Below, piece by piece: positions 41,683-50,463 of a DNA stretch of 64,000 nt; within the stretch, counting starts at the first letter, position 1, and each line of letters starts with the position of its first letter. Made by a program: the position numbers and the translations under genes. The stretch is from JAYREN01 sp963663375. GTDB taxonomy: Bacteria > Acidobacteriota > Holophagae > Holophagales > Holophagaceae. The stretch spans positions 1,612,001 through 1,676,000 of the forward strand of contig OY760195.1 in the NCBI GenBank assembly GCA_963663375.1, read 5' to 3'. Below the pieces are notes generated by a model that ran no database searches, was not told the DNA's origin, and saw only the letters and a program-made list of their open reading frames with translations.

Positions 41683-41929
41683 TTCATCAAGCGTCCGTTT
41701 TCCCTGCATGGAGTGTCTCGGGACCTTAGCGTCTAGAGGATTGAGGTGCGTACAAGCGTGTGCGATGGCTTTCAAGAAGAGCTTCCGTCACGAACGGATG
41801 ATCGGATTTCTTCTGGAATTTCCGTTGCCAGATAATGGACATATGCTCACTATTTAAATCGCGGTGGGACTGAAGCTGAAGATGGCAGGCAAACAATGAC
41901 CTTGCTCCCAGCGCAGAAAAGAGGATCCG
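41683..41929. other. Intergenic region between the DUF134 and NifX-like genes
   Basis: 247 bp without a supportable gene. Its right half is AT-rich (41811-41860, including CATATG and TATTTAAAT), suggesting a separate promoter for the NifX-like gene or a binding site for the DUF134 protein. No confident hexamer pair was found. Confidence 0.45.
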
Positions 41930-42361
41930 ATGAAGGTCGCCTTCCCAACGATGGACGGAGAGTCCATTTCGGCTCACTTCGGTCGCAGCAAAGGATTCCT
42001 GGTTCTGGAAACCCAGGGGAGCGTCGTGCAGCGCCGAGAGGTTCGTGAGAATGCCCAGGCAGCCCATGACACGATCCGGAACCACGATCATGCCGAACCG
42101 GGAGCCTGCCATGGCCATGCCCAGGGAGGGGCCTCCCACGGGCATGATCACGGAGCCTTCGCCCGCCTGCTTCATGACTGCCAGGTCGTCGTAGTGCGTG
42201 GCATGGGCACGGGCGCGGTGCAGGCCATTCAGCGGGCCGGAATTCGCGTTTGCCGGGTGGAGGAGGGTTGCATGCCTGAGGAGGCCGTGAATCGGCTCGC
42301 CTCAGACAGTTTGATCGATCAGCAGGGAGGCACTTGTGGATGCGGTGGCCACGCCCATTGA
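41930..42361 (+). CDS. NifX/NifB-type (dinitrogenase iron-molybdenum cofactor) domain protein
   Basis: 143 residues. MKVAFPTMDGESISAHFGRS opens the FeMo-co-binding-type domain, and VVVVRGMGTGAVQAIQRAGI is its conserved glycine region. A His-rich insert (residues about 51-73, with repeated HGH) and a C-terminal CGCGGHAH provide likely metal ligands. Outside nitrogen fixation, these proteins pair with DUF134 or MRP-type ATPases and probably handle iron-sulfur or other metal clusters. No nif genes are nearby. GAGG precedes the ATG. Confidence 0.87.
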   Translation: MKVAFPTMDGESISAHFGRSKGFLVLETQGSVVQRREVRENAQAAHDTIRNHDHAEPGACHGHAQGGASHGHDHGAFARLLHDCQVVVVRGMGTGAVQAIQRAGIRVCRVEEGCMPEEAVNRLASDSLIDQQGGTCGCGGHAH

Positions 42362-42470
42362 TCCCGATCCGGGACGGCTGGAGGCGTTGCGCCATCGGCA
42401 CTACCCGGATTGTTTCGTCTGTGCCCCCCGTCATCCCTTTGGCCTGATCTCCGGGATTGGTAGTGTTCGG
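42333..42470 (+). pseudogene. N-terminal remnant of a hotdog thioesterase-like gene
   Basis: A GTG at 42333, overlapping the previous gene, opens a frame containing HYPDCFVCAPRHPFGL. This resembles the CFxCGPxNPxGL motif at the start of PaaI-type thioesterase proteins. About 45 residues later the similarity ends and the sequence runs into the antisense 3' end of trmO. It is probably a truncated gene. Confidence 0.5.
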
Positions 42471-42497
42471 TTCACAGATTCAGCGGTGGACCGAGCC

Positions 42498-43016
42498 TCA
42501 CCGGGGCCGCTTGGGGCCTGGGGCGGAGTGTTTCCCGGTGGCGGCGTCCACTTCGTCGATCCAGCCTGCGGGGGCATCGGGAAAGGCGTCGGCGTACGGC
42601 ACGTAGGGCTTGAGGTCCAACACGGGCGTGCCATCCAGTAGGTCCACGCCCCGCAGGCGCAGGCATCGGCCCTCAACGGCCACCAACTCCACGGCGGAGA
42701 GGCCGATGGCGTTGGGACGGTGAGGCGAGCGGGTGGCCAACACGCCGCGCTTGACCCGGGGACCACGAGGGGGTTTCACCAGCGGGGTCCAGCCCTCGCT
42801 GCGATGGAACACGAAGATCAGCCAGATGCGGGAGAACCCCGCCAGATCCCGCAGGGCCTCCTCGGGCACCGCAGGCTCGAGTTCAAGGATGGCCTCAGCG
42901 ACATCGCCGGTCTCGGTGCCCTCCACCACCGAAGACTGGTGAGGTGCATCAATCCTTCGCGCGTAGGGAGAGCGCACGAAGCCGATGGGCTGGAAGGTGA
43001 AGGGTGCGGCAGACAT
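42498..43016 (-). CDS. trmO: tRNA (t6A37) N6-methyltransferase TrmO (TsaA/YaeB)
   Basis: 172 residues, matching the single-domain TrmO beta-barrel: QPIGFVRSPYA at the start, then FSRIWLIFVFH, and RSPHRPNAIGLSAVELV, the SAM-binding signature. The enzyme methylates N6-threonylcarbamoyladenosine at position 37 of certain tRNAs. The ATG at 43016 gives MSAAPFTFQPIGFVRSPYA; the longer frame to 43079 begins inside a repeat. It converges on the thioesterase remnant. Confidence 0.92.
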   Translation of the reverse strand: MSAAPFTFQPIGFVRSPYARRIDAPHQSSVVEGTETGDVAEAILELEPAVPEEALRDLAGFSRIWLIFVFHRSEGWTPLVKPPRGPRVKRGVLATRSPHRPNAIGLSAVELVAVEGRCLRLRGVDLLDGTPVLDLKPYVPYADAFPDAPAGWIDEVDAATGKHSAPGPKRPR

Positions 43017-43072
43017 CTCCGCCAGACTAGCGCGAGTGGGCTCCTGACCTGGATGGTACGCGAAGAAAAGAA

Positions 43073-43183
43073 GAACCACAGAGAACGCAGAGACAAAAGA
43101 GAGAGGGCACAGAGAAGAGAAGCCCGACCCTGTCGTTGTCCGTTCTCGGCGTTCTCTGTCCTTTCTCTGCGCCCTCCGTGGTC
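43073..43183. repeat. CACAGAG-type intergenic repeat
   Basis: Left arm AACCACAGAGAACGCAGAG (43073-43091) is mirrored by an inverted right arm near 43151-43183 (TTCTCTGTCCTTTCTCTGC, then CCTCCGTGGTCC). Units recur about every 10 bp. No gene lies inside. It separates divergent trmO and a radical SAM gene. Confidence 0.68.
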
Positions 43184-43247
43184 CAGCAGTTCCTTTCTCG
43201 CCACGAAACGCAAAATCCTGGCTTGATCCGCTAGGCTCGATTCAGCC

Positions 43248-44858
43248 ATGCGCATCGCCTTCGTCACCCCACCCCTCATCAAGCCCTCGGAACCCGGCCT
43301 CTCCGCCGCCGCGGCGGCGAGTGTCTTCAAGGGTCAGGGCGTGGATGCGTTTCATGTGGATGCCAGCCAGGGTTGGTACCGGCACACGCTGGCACCTGGG
43401 AACCTGGAAGGCGCCCTGAAACTGGCGGAACGCGAGGGGCGCTCCCACGGCTCCCTGCACGCGTACCGGCAGGCCATTCGCCATTGGGCCCAGTCCCAAC
43501 CGGCCCTGCGGAACCCTGAAACCTATGGCCAGCGCCGGGTCTACACTTCGGCCGTCAGCCATCTGGTCAACGCCCTCCGCCTGGCCTCGGTGCCCTTTCC
43601 CGGGGTGCATCTCCGGGTGGCCGATCTCGAGGTGGAGGGATTCCGCCCCCAGGATTCTTCCCATCTCGCAACCCTGGCCGAAACACCGGGCCCTTTCGAC
43701 GCGTACTTTCTGGAGGAGTTGATCCCCCAGCTTGCCCGGGAGCGCGTCACGCATGTGGGGCTCTCGCTCACCTTTCTCAACCAAGCCTTCGCCACCTTCC
43801 GGCTAGCCTTTCTCCTGGAGCAACACCTGCCCTCGGTGCAGCGACTCCTGGGCGGCCCCCTGGTGGCCTGCTGGCAGGCTGTCGGGGCCTCGCTCGCCAC
43901 CCCCGCCTTCCGGCACTTCCATCGGATCATCGGCGACGAGGAGGCCGAAACCGAAGCGCTCCTGCTGGAACTCGGCGGCTCGACCCACCCCACCGAGGGG
44001 GTGCTGGCACCGGATCTCGAGGCCACCGAATGGGACTCGTACCTCGTGCCCATGCCCACGGTGCCGGTGGCGCTGGGGCGCGGCTGCTACTGGCGCCGCT
44101 GCGCCTTCTGTCCCGACTACCTGCACCCGGCCTATCGCCCCGGTTCCCGGGATGCCCTCACGGATTGGCTCGAGGCCGTGGCCACCCGGTTTCCCCAAGG
44201 CGCCATGCTGCACCTCACGGATTCCGCCCTCTCACCGGCCCTGCTGGAGCGCATTGCAGGCGTCATCCACACGCGTCGCCTCCCCCTGCGCTGGCACGGT
44301 TTCGTGCGCCTGGAGGCCCGCTTCGCCGATCCGACCTTCATGGAGCAGTTGGCCCTGGGCGGCTGCGCCATGCTCCAGTGGGGCCTGGAGACGGCGGCGC
44401 CCCGGTTGCTGGAACTCATGGACAAGGGCATCACGGCGGACCAGGCCCGCCGGGCCCTGAGCAGCGCCAGCGCCGCGGGCATCAAGAACCACGCGTACCT
44501 GCTCTTCGGGCTCCCAACGGAAACCGAGGTCGATCGCGAGGCCACCCTGGCATTCGTCCGCGCCGAGGGCGACTCGCTGCACGATCTCAACGCCTCCATC
44601 CTGAACCTGCCCCGCCGCAGCCCCATGCACGACGATCCGGCCCGCTTCGGCATCACCGCCCTGAGTTCCTTCGGCCACGAAACGGATCTCTCCCTCTATG
44701 CCGATTTCCGCTGCGGCGATTCCCACCCCAGGGTCGAGGCCCGCCGCTGGCTCACCGGGCGCTTCCTGAAGGATGCCGTCGTGAAGGAGATCCTTGGGCA
44801 CCTGAATGGCCCCTTCAAGGAGAATCACGCCTGCTTTCTGCCGAGAACCGAGGGGTGA
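43248..44858 (+). CDS. Radical SAM protein with an N-terminal B12-type domain
   Basis: 536 residues. The first 230 residues resemble the Rossmann-like domain of cobalamin-binding radical SAM proteins without a visible ligand His motif. The cluster site GCYWRRCAFC has Cys-x4-Cys-x2-Cys spacing, followed by LHLTDSALSP, WGLETAAPRLLELMDKG and HAYLLFGLPTET typical of the SAM-binding barrel. The product is unknown. It ends 46 bp before a sigma-factor gene. Confidence 0.85.
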   Translation: MRIAFVTPPLIKPSEPGLSAAAAASVFKGQGVDAFHVDASQGWYRHTLAPGNLEGALKLAEREGRSHGSLHAYRQAIRHWAQSQPALRNPETYGQRRVYTSAVSHLVNALRLASVPFPGVHLRVADLEVEGFRPQDSSHLATLAETPGPFDAYFLEELIPQLARERVTHVGLSLTFLNQAFATFRLAFLLEQHLPSVQRLLGGPLVACWQAVGASLATPAFRHFHRIIGDEEAETEALLLELGGSTHPTEGVLAPDLEATEWDSYLVPMPTVPVALGRGCYWRRCAFCPDYLHPAYRPGSRDALTDWLEAVATRFPQGAMLHLTDSALSPALLERIAGVIHTRRLPLRWHGFVRLEARFADPTFMEQLALGGCAMLQWGLETAAPRLLELMDKGITADQARRALSSASAAGIKNHAYLLFGLPTETEVDREATLAFVRAEGDSLHDLNASILNLPRRSPMHDDPARFGITALSSFGHETDLSLYADFRCGDSHPRVEARRWLTGRFLKDAVVKEILGHLNGPFKENHACFLPRTEG

Positions 44859-44904
44859 TTCCCTGGGACATGTCACGCTATTCAGCACATTCCATAGAGG
44901 CGTG

Positions 44905-45402
44905 ATGCCGGACCACCTTTTAACCCAGCTTCGCGAAAGGATCGTGGCCTTCGCGGCATCCAGGTATGAACGGGAGCATGCCGAGGATCTGGCGCAGGAG
45001 GTGCTCGTGGTGATCCACGAGAAATACGGCCACGTGGAACGAATGGAGGAACTGGTGCCCCTGGCGCTCCAGATCCTGCGGTTCAAGCTGGCGGCCCACT
45101 GGCGCAAACAATTGCGGCGGGGCGAACGCAGCCAAGTGCAGGTGGACGACTGCCCCATCCCCGGCGATGCGCCGGATCCCGAGGCCACCTTGGCCCGCAA
45201 GGAGATGCTGGCGCGCCTCAGCGCGGGCATCGCCCGCATGGGCGACCGCTGCAAGGAGCTGTTCCGCCTCAAGCTCCAGGGCCTCAGCTTTCCCGAGATC
45301 CGCACCCGCATGGGCGCCGAGGCCCTGAACACCGTCTACACCTGGGACCACCGCTGCCGCAAGCAGCTCCTGGAATGGATGGGTGGGAGGTGGGAACGAT
45401 GA
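44905..45402 (+). CDS. ECF-type RNA polymerase sigma factor
   Basis: 165 residues. Region 2 includes REHAEDLAQEVLVVIHEKYG, the core-polymerase-binding helix. Region 4 contains MGDRCKELFRLKLQGLSFPE and a helix-turn-helix ending RMGAEALNTVYTWDHRCRKQ. The ATG at 44905 gives a normal N-terminus. Its stop overlaps the next ATG (ATGA), which codes for an anti-sigma-like membrane protein, the usual ECF pairing. It probably controls the VIT-vWA gene downstream. Confidence 0.9.
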   Translation: MPDHLLTQLRERIVAFAASRYEREHAEDLAQEVLVVIHEKYGHVERMEELVPLALQILRFKLAAHWRKQLRRGERSQVQVDDCPIPGDAPDPEATLARKEMLARLSAGIARMGDRCKELFRLKLQGLSFPEIRTRMGAEALNTVYTWDHRCRKQLLEWMGGRWER

Positions 45403-46400
45403 AGCCTCACGAAGCCGAAAAACTCCTGGGCGGCTATGCCACAGGCATCCTGACGGAAGCGGAAAAAACGGTTCTCTTCAGGGCCGCCCTGGAACACCAG
45501 GAACTCTTCGACGCCTTGGCCAACGAGGAAGCCCTCCGGGAACTCCTCGCCGATCCCGCCACCCGCAGCCACCTGCTCACCCTCCTGGACGAACCCCGAA
45601 TCCGGCGCCCCATTCCCTTCTGGCGGCGCCCCGCCGCACTGGGTTTCGCCGCCAGTCTCTTCGTCATGGTGACCACCAGCCTGGTGCTGTGGCAGCGGGA
45701 GCATCCCGTGCCGCCGGTCCCTGCCACGCCCGCCGCGAAGATCGAAGCCGAGGCGCCTTCCCCGGCCCCGGCAGTCCATGGGGCCCCTTCGCAGGGGGAG
45801 AAAGCCCGGCCCATGGCCTCCGATTTCCGTGCGATTCAGGGGGGAAAATCGTTGCCCGCCGAACCTCCCCAGGCGGCAGCGCTGAACGCCGGCCCCATGC
45901 TGAAGGCTGCTCCAGCGCCGCCCCAAGCCGGCGCCGTGGTGGAAGTGGTGGCCAGCGCAGCCGCGCCAGACAAGAGCGAGGTCACCACCGGAATTGCCGA
46001 TGCCAAGGAGAGCCTGGAGCGGCTCCCGGCCCCGCGCGCCCTGGCGGAAAGGATGGCCCTGGCGCCCGGGGTCGCGGGCGGGGGCCCCGTGGCCAAGGGC
46101 CTGGCCGTCTCCACCCCGACGTGGACGATGGAGCCCCTCGAGGGCGGGAACCTGCGCCTGACGATCACCTGGGCCACGGGAGAGCATCTGTACCTGCTCC
46201 GGCGGACGGCCTCCGGCACCCAGCTCCTCGCGCCCCTGGCCTCGATCCCAGGCCCGAACCGCACCACGCGAAGCACCTTCGAAACGCCCCTTGATGTGAA
46301 GGACCACCTGGATCTCTACGTGCTCCATCACCCGGAAGCCGATCCCAAGGGGCTCCCCCCCACAGGGGCCGTGGACGGGTTCCGCCAGCGGCTGCAGTGA
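45399..46400 (+). CDS. Anti-sigma-factor-like single-TM protein with a TonB-receptor-plug-like segment
   Basis: 333 residues. The N-terminal 70 residues (MKPHEAEKLLGGYATGILTE) resemble the cytoplasmic zinc-less anti-sigma domain. A membrane helix (about 80-98) and a Pro/Ala-rich linker follow. Residues 181-226 read VEVVASAAAPDKSEVTTGIA and then LERLPAPRALAERMALAPGV, strikingly like the plug-entrance motif of TonB-dependent receptors. A beta-rich C-terminal domain of about 90 residues closes it. It should bind the sigma factor and sense an envelope signal. It overlaps sigF-like gene 44905 by 4 nt. Confidence 0.82.
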   Translation: MKPHEAEKLLGGYATGILTEAEKTVLFRAALEHQELFDALANEEALRELLADPATRSHLLTLLDEPRIRRPIPFWRRPAALGFAASLFVMVTTSLVLWQREHPVPPVPATPAAKIEAEAPSPAPAVHGAPSQGEKARPMASDFRAIQGGKSLPAEPPQAAALNAGPMLKAAPAPPQAGAVVEVVASAAAPDKSEVTTGIADAKESLERLPAPRALAERMALAPGVAGGGPVAKGLAVSTPTWTMEPLEGGNLRLTITWATGEHLYLLRRTASGTQLLAPLASIPGPNRTTRSTFETPLDVKDHLDLYVLHHPEADPKGLPPTGAVDGFRQRLQ

Positions 46401-46498
46401 TGTTCTGGAAAATCATCGAACCCATGAAAGGATGACTCCGGCCCCGGCATTCCCTCTCTGAGACCCGCCATTTCGGCGATCGGTTCAGGAGGCTTCCC

Positions 46499-48871
46499 AT
46501 GGGGTTCCCCGTTTCATCCACGCTGCTCGCCTGCGGGACGATGTTCTGCACCCTGGGAGGAGGGCCCCTGGGCGCCTCCCGCCCACCTCTGATCCAGTCC
46601 TGCGAGAAGACCGACGCGACCCTCTCGCCCTACTTCTGGGTGAACAGCAGTGATCCCGCCGTGGACCAGCTGCCCCTGAAATCCACCTCGGTGAAGGCCT
46701 CCATCGCGGGCGTCATCGCCGATGTGAAGGTGACCCAGGTCTACAAGAACCAAGGGCAGAAGCCCCTGGAGGCCATCTACGTCTTTCCGGGCTCCACCCG
46801 CGCGGCAGTGTACGGCATGAAGATGACGATCGGCGAGCGCACGATTGTGGCCACGATCCGCACCAAGGAGCAGGCCCGCAAGGACTACGAAGAAGCCCGC
46901 CAGCAGGGCAAGAGCGCCTCGCTCCTCGAGCAGCATCGGCCCAATGTCTTCCAGATGAACGTGGCGAACATCATGCCCGGCGACGAGATCCGGGTGGAAC
47001 TCTCCTACACCGAGCTGCTGGTGCCCACGGAAGGAACTTACGAATTCGTCTATCCCACAGTGGTGGGCCCACGCTATTCCAATACGCCGGATTCCCAGGC
47101 GACGCATTCCGAGAAGTGGGTGGCCAACCCTTACACCCAGGAAGGCGTGGCGCCCCTCAGCGCCTTCGATCTGGAGTTGCGCCTGGCGGCGGGAATGCCC
47201 ATCGCGCGGATGGGCTGTGATACCCACAAAACGGCCATCTCGTACGATGGCGCCAAGGATGCCGTGCTTAAGCTGGATGGCTTGGAGAGGCAGGGCGGCA
47301 ACCGCGACTTCATCCTGGAATACCAGCTGGCCGGGGGCCAGATCCAATCGGGGCTGCTGCTCAGCAAGGGCAAGGACGAGAACTTCTTCCTGCTCATGGT
47401 GCAGCCGCCCAAGCAGGTAAAGGCATCCCAGATCCCGCCCCGGGAGTACGTCTTCATCATGGATGTTTCCGGCTCCATGCACGGCTATCCGCTGGAGACC
47501 TCGAAGACCCTGATGAAGAACTTGGTGAGCCATCTGGGACCCCAGGACCGCTTCAACTTCATGGCCTTCGAGGGCGCCGCCACGGTCTGGTCGCCTTCCG
47601 GTTCCCAGCCCGCCACGGCGGAGAATCTGAACAGCGCCCTGGCCTTCGTGGGCAGCCAATCGGGCGGCGGCGGCACGGAGATCCTCTCGGCCCTCAAGAA
47701 GGCCCTGGCCCTACCCCGCACCGAAGGCATGTCGCGCAGCTTCGTCATCGCCACGGACGGCTACATCTCCGTGGAGCCCGCCGTGCTGGATATGGTGCGG
47801 AAGAACCTGGGCGACGCCAACATGTTCGCCTTCGGTATCGGCAGTTCCGTCAACCGCTTCCTCATCGAGGGCATCGCCCACGCGGGCATGGGCGAACCCT
47901 TCGTGATCACGAAACCCGAGGAAGCCGCCGCAGCGGCGGAACGCTTCCGCCAGTACATCGCCTCGCCCGTGCTCACCCAGATCAAGGTGGCCTTCAAGGG
48001 CTTCGAGACCTACGACGTCGAGCCCCTGAGCCTTCCCGATGTGCTCTCCGAGCGACCGGTAATCTGCTTCGGAAAGTGGAAGGGCGAGCCCACGGGCACC
48101 GTGGAATTGACCGGAGCAAGCGGCACGGGCCGCTATCACCAGAGCTTCCGAGTCGCGGATTCCCGCCCCCTGGATTCCAGCGCCCTGCGCCTCCTCTGGG
48201 CCCGGCACCGCATTCAGCTGCTGGGCGATTACGGCGGGCTGGGCAACCCGGAAGGGCAGAGAAAGGCCATCACCGAATTGGGCCTGAAATACGGACTGCT
48301 CACCAACTACACCTCCTTCGTCGCCATCGATTCGAAGGTGCGCAACCAGGGCGGCACCGCGGAGCGCATCACCCAGCCCCTGCCGATGCCCGAAGGCGTC
48401 TCGAATTACGCGGTGGGCGGAGGGAACATGCCCCAGGCCGCCCCATGTCTCGCACCGGGAGTCGCCCAGGGATACGTGGCCAAGTACGCCTCCGCCCAGG
48501 TGGAAGTGGTTGCGAGTCGGGCCACCCTCGACAAGAGCGAGGTCAGGACCTCGGCTGACAGCTCTCAGGATGTCCAGATCCAGCCTGGCCTCGTGGCCCG
48601 GGAAACCCCCATCGCGCCCTCCACCGCGCTCCGCCAGGACATCGCCACCCGACTGAAGGAACCCGAGCTCGCCGCGCTGCTGACGAACCTCCCCAAGGGC
48701 TGCACCTTGGAACTCCGCATCGACCCCAAGGGCAACGTGGTCGGCGCCACCTTCAGCGGAGCCTTTGCCGGTGCGACCCAGGCCTCGAGGCTCATCCGGA
48801 AGTGGCATTTCGCCCCCTGGAAGGGGCTCGGCATCACCACCCTGCGCATACCGATGGAGCCGGAAGGCTGA
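46499..48871 (+). CDS. VIT-vWA envelope protein with a TonB-type C-terminus
   Basis: 790 residues with an N-terminal hydrophobic export segment. The VIT domain is at about 60-190 (VKVTQVYKNQGQKPLEAIYV). The vWA domain starts near 315 and has an intact MIDAS, MDVSGSMHG (D322, S324, S326), with SGGGGTEI supplying the Thr. After a flexible region, VEVVASRATLDKSEV (from residue 668) repeats the plug-like motif of the anti-sigma protein. The last 75 residues (LELRIDPKGNVVGATFSG, then LIRKWHFAPW) resemble TonB C-terminal-type domains. The ATG at 46499 has AGGAGG upstream. Confidence 0.87.
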   Translation: MGFPVSSTLLACGTMFCTLGGGPLGASRPPLIQSCEKTDATLSPYFWVNSSDPAVDQLPLKSTSVKASIAGVIADVKVTQVYKNQGQKPLEAIYVFPGSTRAAVYGMKMTIGERTIVATIRTKEQARKDYEEARQQGKSASLLEQHRPNVFQMNVANIMPGDEIRVELSYTELLVPTEGTYEFVYPTVVGPRYSNTPDSQATHSEKWVANPYTQEGVAPLSAFDLELRLAAGMPIARMGCDTHKTAISYDGAKDAVLKLDGLERQGGNRDFILEYQLAGGQIQSGLLLSKGKDENFFLLMVQPPKQVKASQIPPREYVFIMDVSGSMHGYPLETSKTLMKNLVSHLGPQDRFNFMAFEGAATVWSPSGSQPATAENLNSALAFVGSQSGGGGTEILSALKKALALPRTEGMSRSFVIATDGYISVEPAVLDMVRKNLGDANMFAFGIGSSVNRFLIEGIAHAGMGEPFVITKPEEAAAAAERFRQYIASPVLTQIKVAFKGFETYDVEPLSLPDVLSERPVICFGKWKGEPTGTVELTGASGTGRYHQSFRVADSRPLDSSALRLLWARHRIQLLGDYGGLGNPEGQRKAITELGLKYGLLTNYTSFVAIDSKVRNQGGTAERITQPLPMPEGVSNYAVGGGNMPQAAPCLAPGVAQGYVAKYASAQVEVVASRATLDKSEVRTSADSSQDVQIQPGLVARETPIAPSTALRQDIATRLKEPELAALLTNLPKGCTLELRIDPKGNVVGATFSGAFAGATQASRLIRKWHFAPWKGLGITTLRIPMEPEG

Positions 48872-49038
48872 AGGTAGGATCCTCGCCAGCCAGGGGAATT
48901 TCGGGACCCGCCCCGGATTCCCCGGCTTTGCGCTGGGCTTTCGCCTCGCCAGCCCCGTCCTCGGAACCTACACTTCCCGCGGGTGGATTCCTGGCCGGAA
49001 GGCCTTATGCGAATCCCGGCGGAGATGGGAGGGACGCC

Positions 49039-49221
49039 ATGAAGATCGAGTTGTCCGCGCAGGAGCTGGACTTCCTGAAGATGCTCCTCGCCAAGGAGGT
49101 GGAGGAGACCCGCGTGGAGGCGCACCACGCGAAGAACATCGAGTTCAAGGCCCACCTCCAGGCCCGAGCCCAGATGGTTCACGACCTGGCGGAGCGCCTG
49201 GAGGTTCCTATTCCCGTGTGA
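49039..49221 (+). CDS. Small conserved-looking protein of unknown function
   Basis: 60 residues, MKIELSAQELDFLKMLLAKE followed by a helical charged region ending in LAERLEVPIPV. It is amphipathic and probably forms a short helical hairpin or coiled coil. GGGAGGG precedes the ATG, and codon use matches its neighbours. I recognise no family. It ends 1 bp before the convergent LDH2 gene. Confidence 0.65.
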   Translation: MKIELSAQELDFLKMLLAKEVEETRVEAHHAKNIEFKAHLQARAQMVHDLAERLEVPIPV

Positions 49222-49222
49222 G

Positions 49223-50359
49223 TCACTCCCACGCAAAACGGTAGGGCAACCCGTACCAATCCCGCAGGACCTTCATGTCCTTCTGGAGCGCGAGGGGCAC
49301 GGGGCAGCCCTTGCGCTGCCGCAGTTCCCAGATCAGGTGTTCCTTCTCGCCGGGGGTGAAGATGTAGTCGCAGCCCGGCGCCTTCTTGCTGGCGCGAAGC
49401 TGGCGGAGGATATCGCCCGTGATGGCCTGGAAACGGTCCAGATCGATGAACTCCTCCACGGCGATGGCCATGAAGAAATGGCCCAAGGGGTAGGGGATCT
49501 TCTTCCCGGCCTCGTCAAAGCCGTTGAGCTGCTTCAGATAGGCGCCATCCTGCAGGGCGGCGGAAAGGATCTCCACCACCGTGGCGTAGCCGTAGCCCTT
49601 GTAGCCGCCGCCATCCTCGCCGATGCCGCCCAGGGGCGTGAGGGCGGCCTGGCCCTTGGTGAGCGCCCTGAGCACCTGGGCCGCATCCGTGGAGGTATGG
49701 CCCTCCTCATCGATGACCCAGCCCGGCGGAAGCTCCTTCCCCATGCGCTCGTAGTGCTCGATCTTGCCCCGCTGGGTGATGGAGGTGGCGCAGTCCAGCA
49801 CGAAGGGGAAGGGCTCGTCCGTGGGGATGCCGATGGTGAGCGGATTGGTGCCCAGCATGTTCTCCACCCCAAAGGTGGGCGCGATGGAGGGCCGGGCGTT
49901 GGTGCCCGTGATGCCGATCATGCCAGCCTGGGTGGCCATGGTGGCGTAGTAGCCCGCGATGCCGTAGTGGGTGGAATTGCGCACGGCCACCATGCCCAGG
50001 CCGTGGGCCTTCGCCTTCTCGATCGCCATTTCCATGGCCCGCTTGGACACCACGTGGCCCATGCCGTTGTGGCCGTCCAGCACGGCCGTCGTCCTGCGCT
50101 CCCGCACCACTTCGAGGGTGGTTTTCGGATTCAGGATCCCATCCCGGATCCGGTCGATGTAGATGGGCTTCAGGCGCCCGATGCCGTGGGAATCGATGCC
50201 CCGCCGGTCGGATTCGATGAGCACCTCGCCGATGACCGCCGCATCGTCCCGGGACACCCCCGCCGCCACCAGGGCATCGCCCATGAAGGCCTCCAACAAG
50301 GCGAAGTCCACCCAGGTGCAGGCCTTGTACTGGGCCTCGTACTCGTCCATGAATCTCAT
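49223..50359 (-). CDS. LDH2/malate-type NAD(P)-dependent oxidoreductase
   Basis: 378 residues of the malate/L-lactate/ureidoglycolate dehydrogenase (LDH2) family, which differs from classical Rossmann LDH. Visible family blocks are SDRRGIDSHGIGRL, NSTHYGIAGYY, TGTNARPSIAPTFGVE and the GGGYKGYGYATVVEIL region. The substrate (a 2-hydroxy acid) is not set by sequence. The ATG at 50359 has AAAGGAA upstream; the longer frame is unsupported. It is monocistronic. Confidence 0.9.
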   Translation of the reverse strand: MRFMDEYEAQYKACTWVDFALLEAFMGDALVAAGVSRDDAAVIGEVLIESDRRGIDSHGIGRLKPIYIDRIRDGILNPKTTLEVVRERRTTAVLDGHNGMGHVVSKRAMEMAIEKAKAHGLGMVAVRNSTHYGIAGYYATMATQAGMIGITGTNARPSIAPTFGVENMLGTNPLTIGIPTDEPFPFVLDCATSITQRGKIEHYERMGKELPPGWVIDEEGHTSTDAAQVLRALTKGQAALTPLGGIGEDGGGYKGYGYATVVEILSAALQDGAYLKQLNGFDEAGKKIPYPLGHFFMAIAVEEFIDLDRFQAITGDILRQLRASKKAPGCDYIFTPGEKEHLIWELRQRKGCPVPLALQKDMKVLRDWYGLPYRFAWE

Positions 50360-50463
50360 GGGATTCCTTTCGCGGAGGGCTGAACAGGAGGATCTGGAAT
50401 CCATCCTCCCGTGGTCCCTGGACGGCCTCAAGGGATTGTTCGGCAGTCCTTCCGCCGGGCGCT

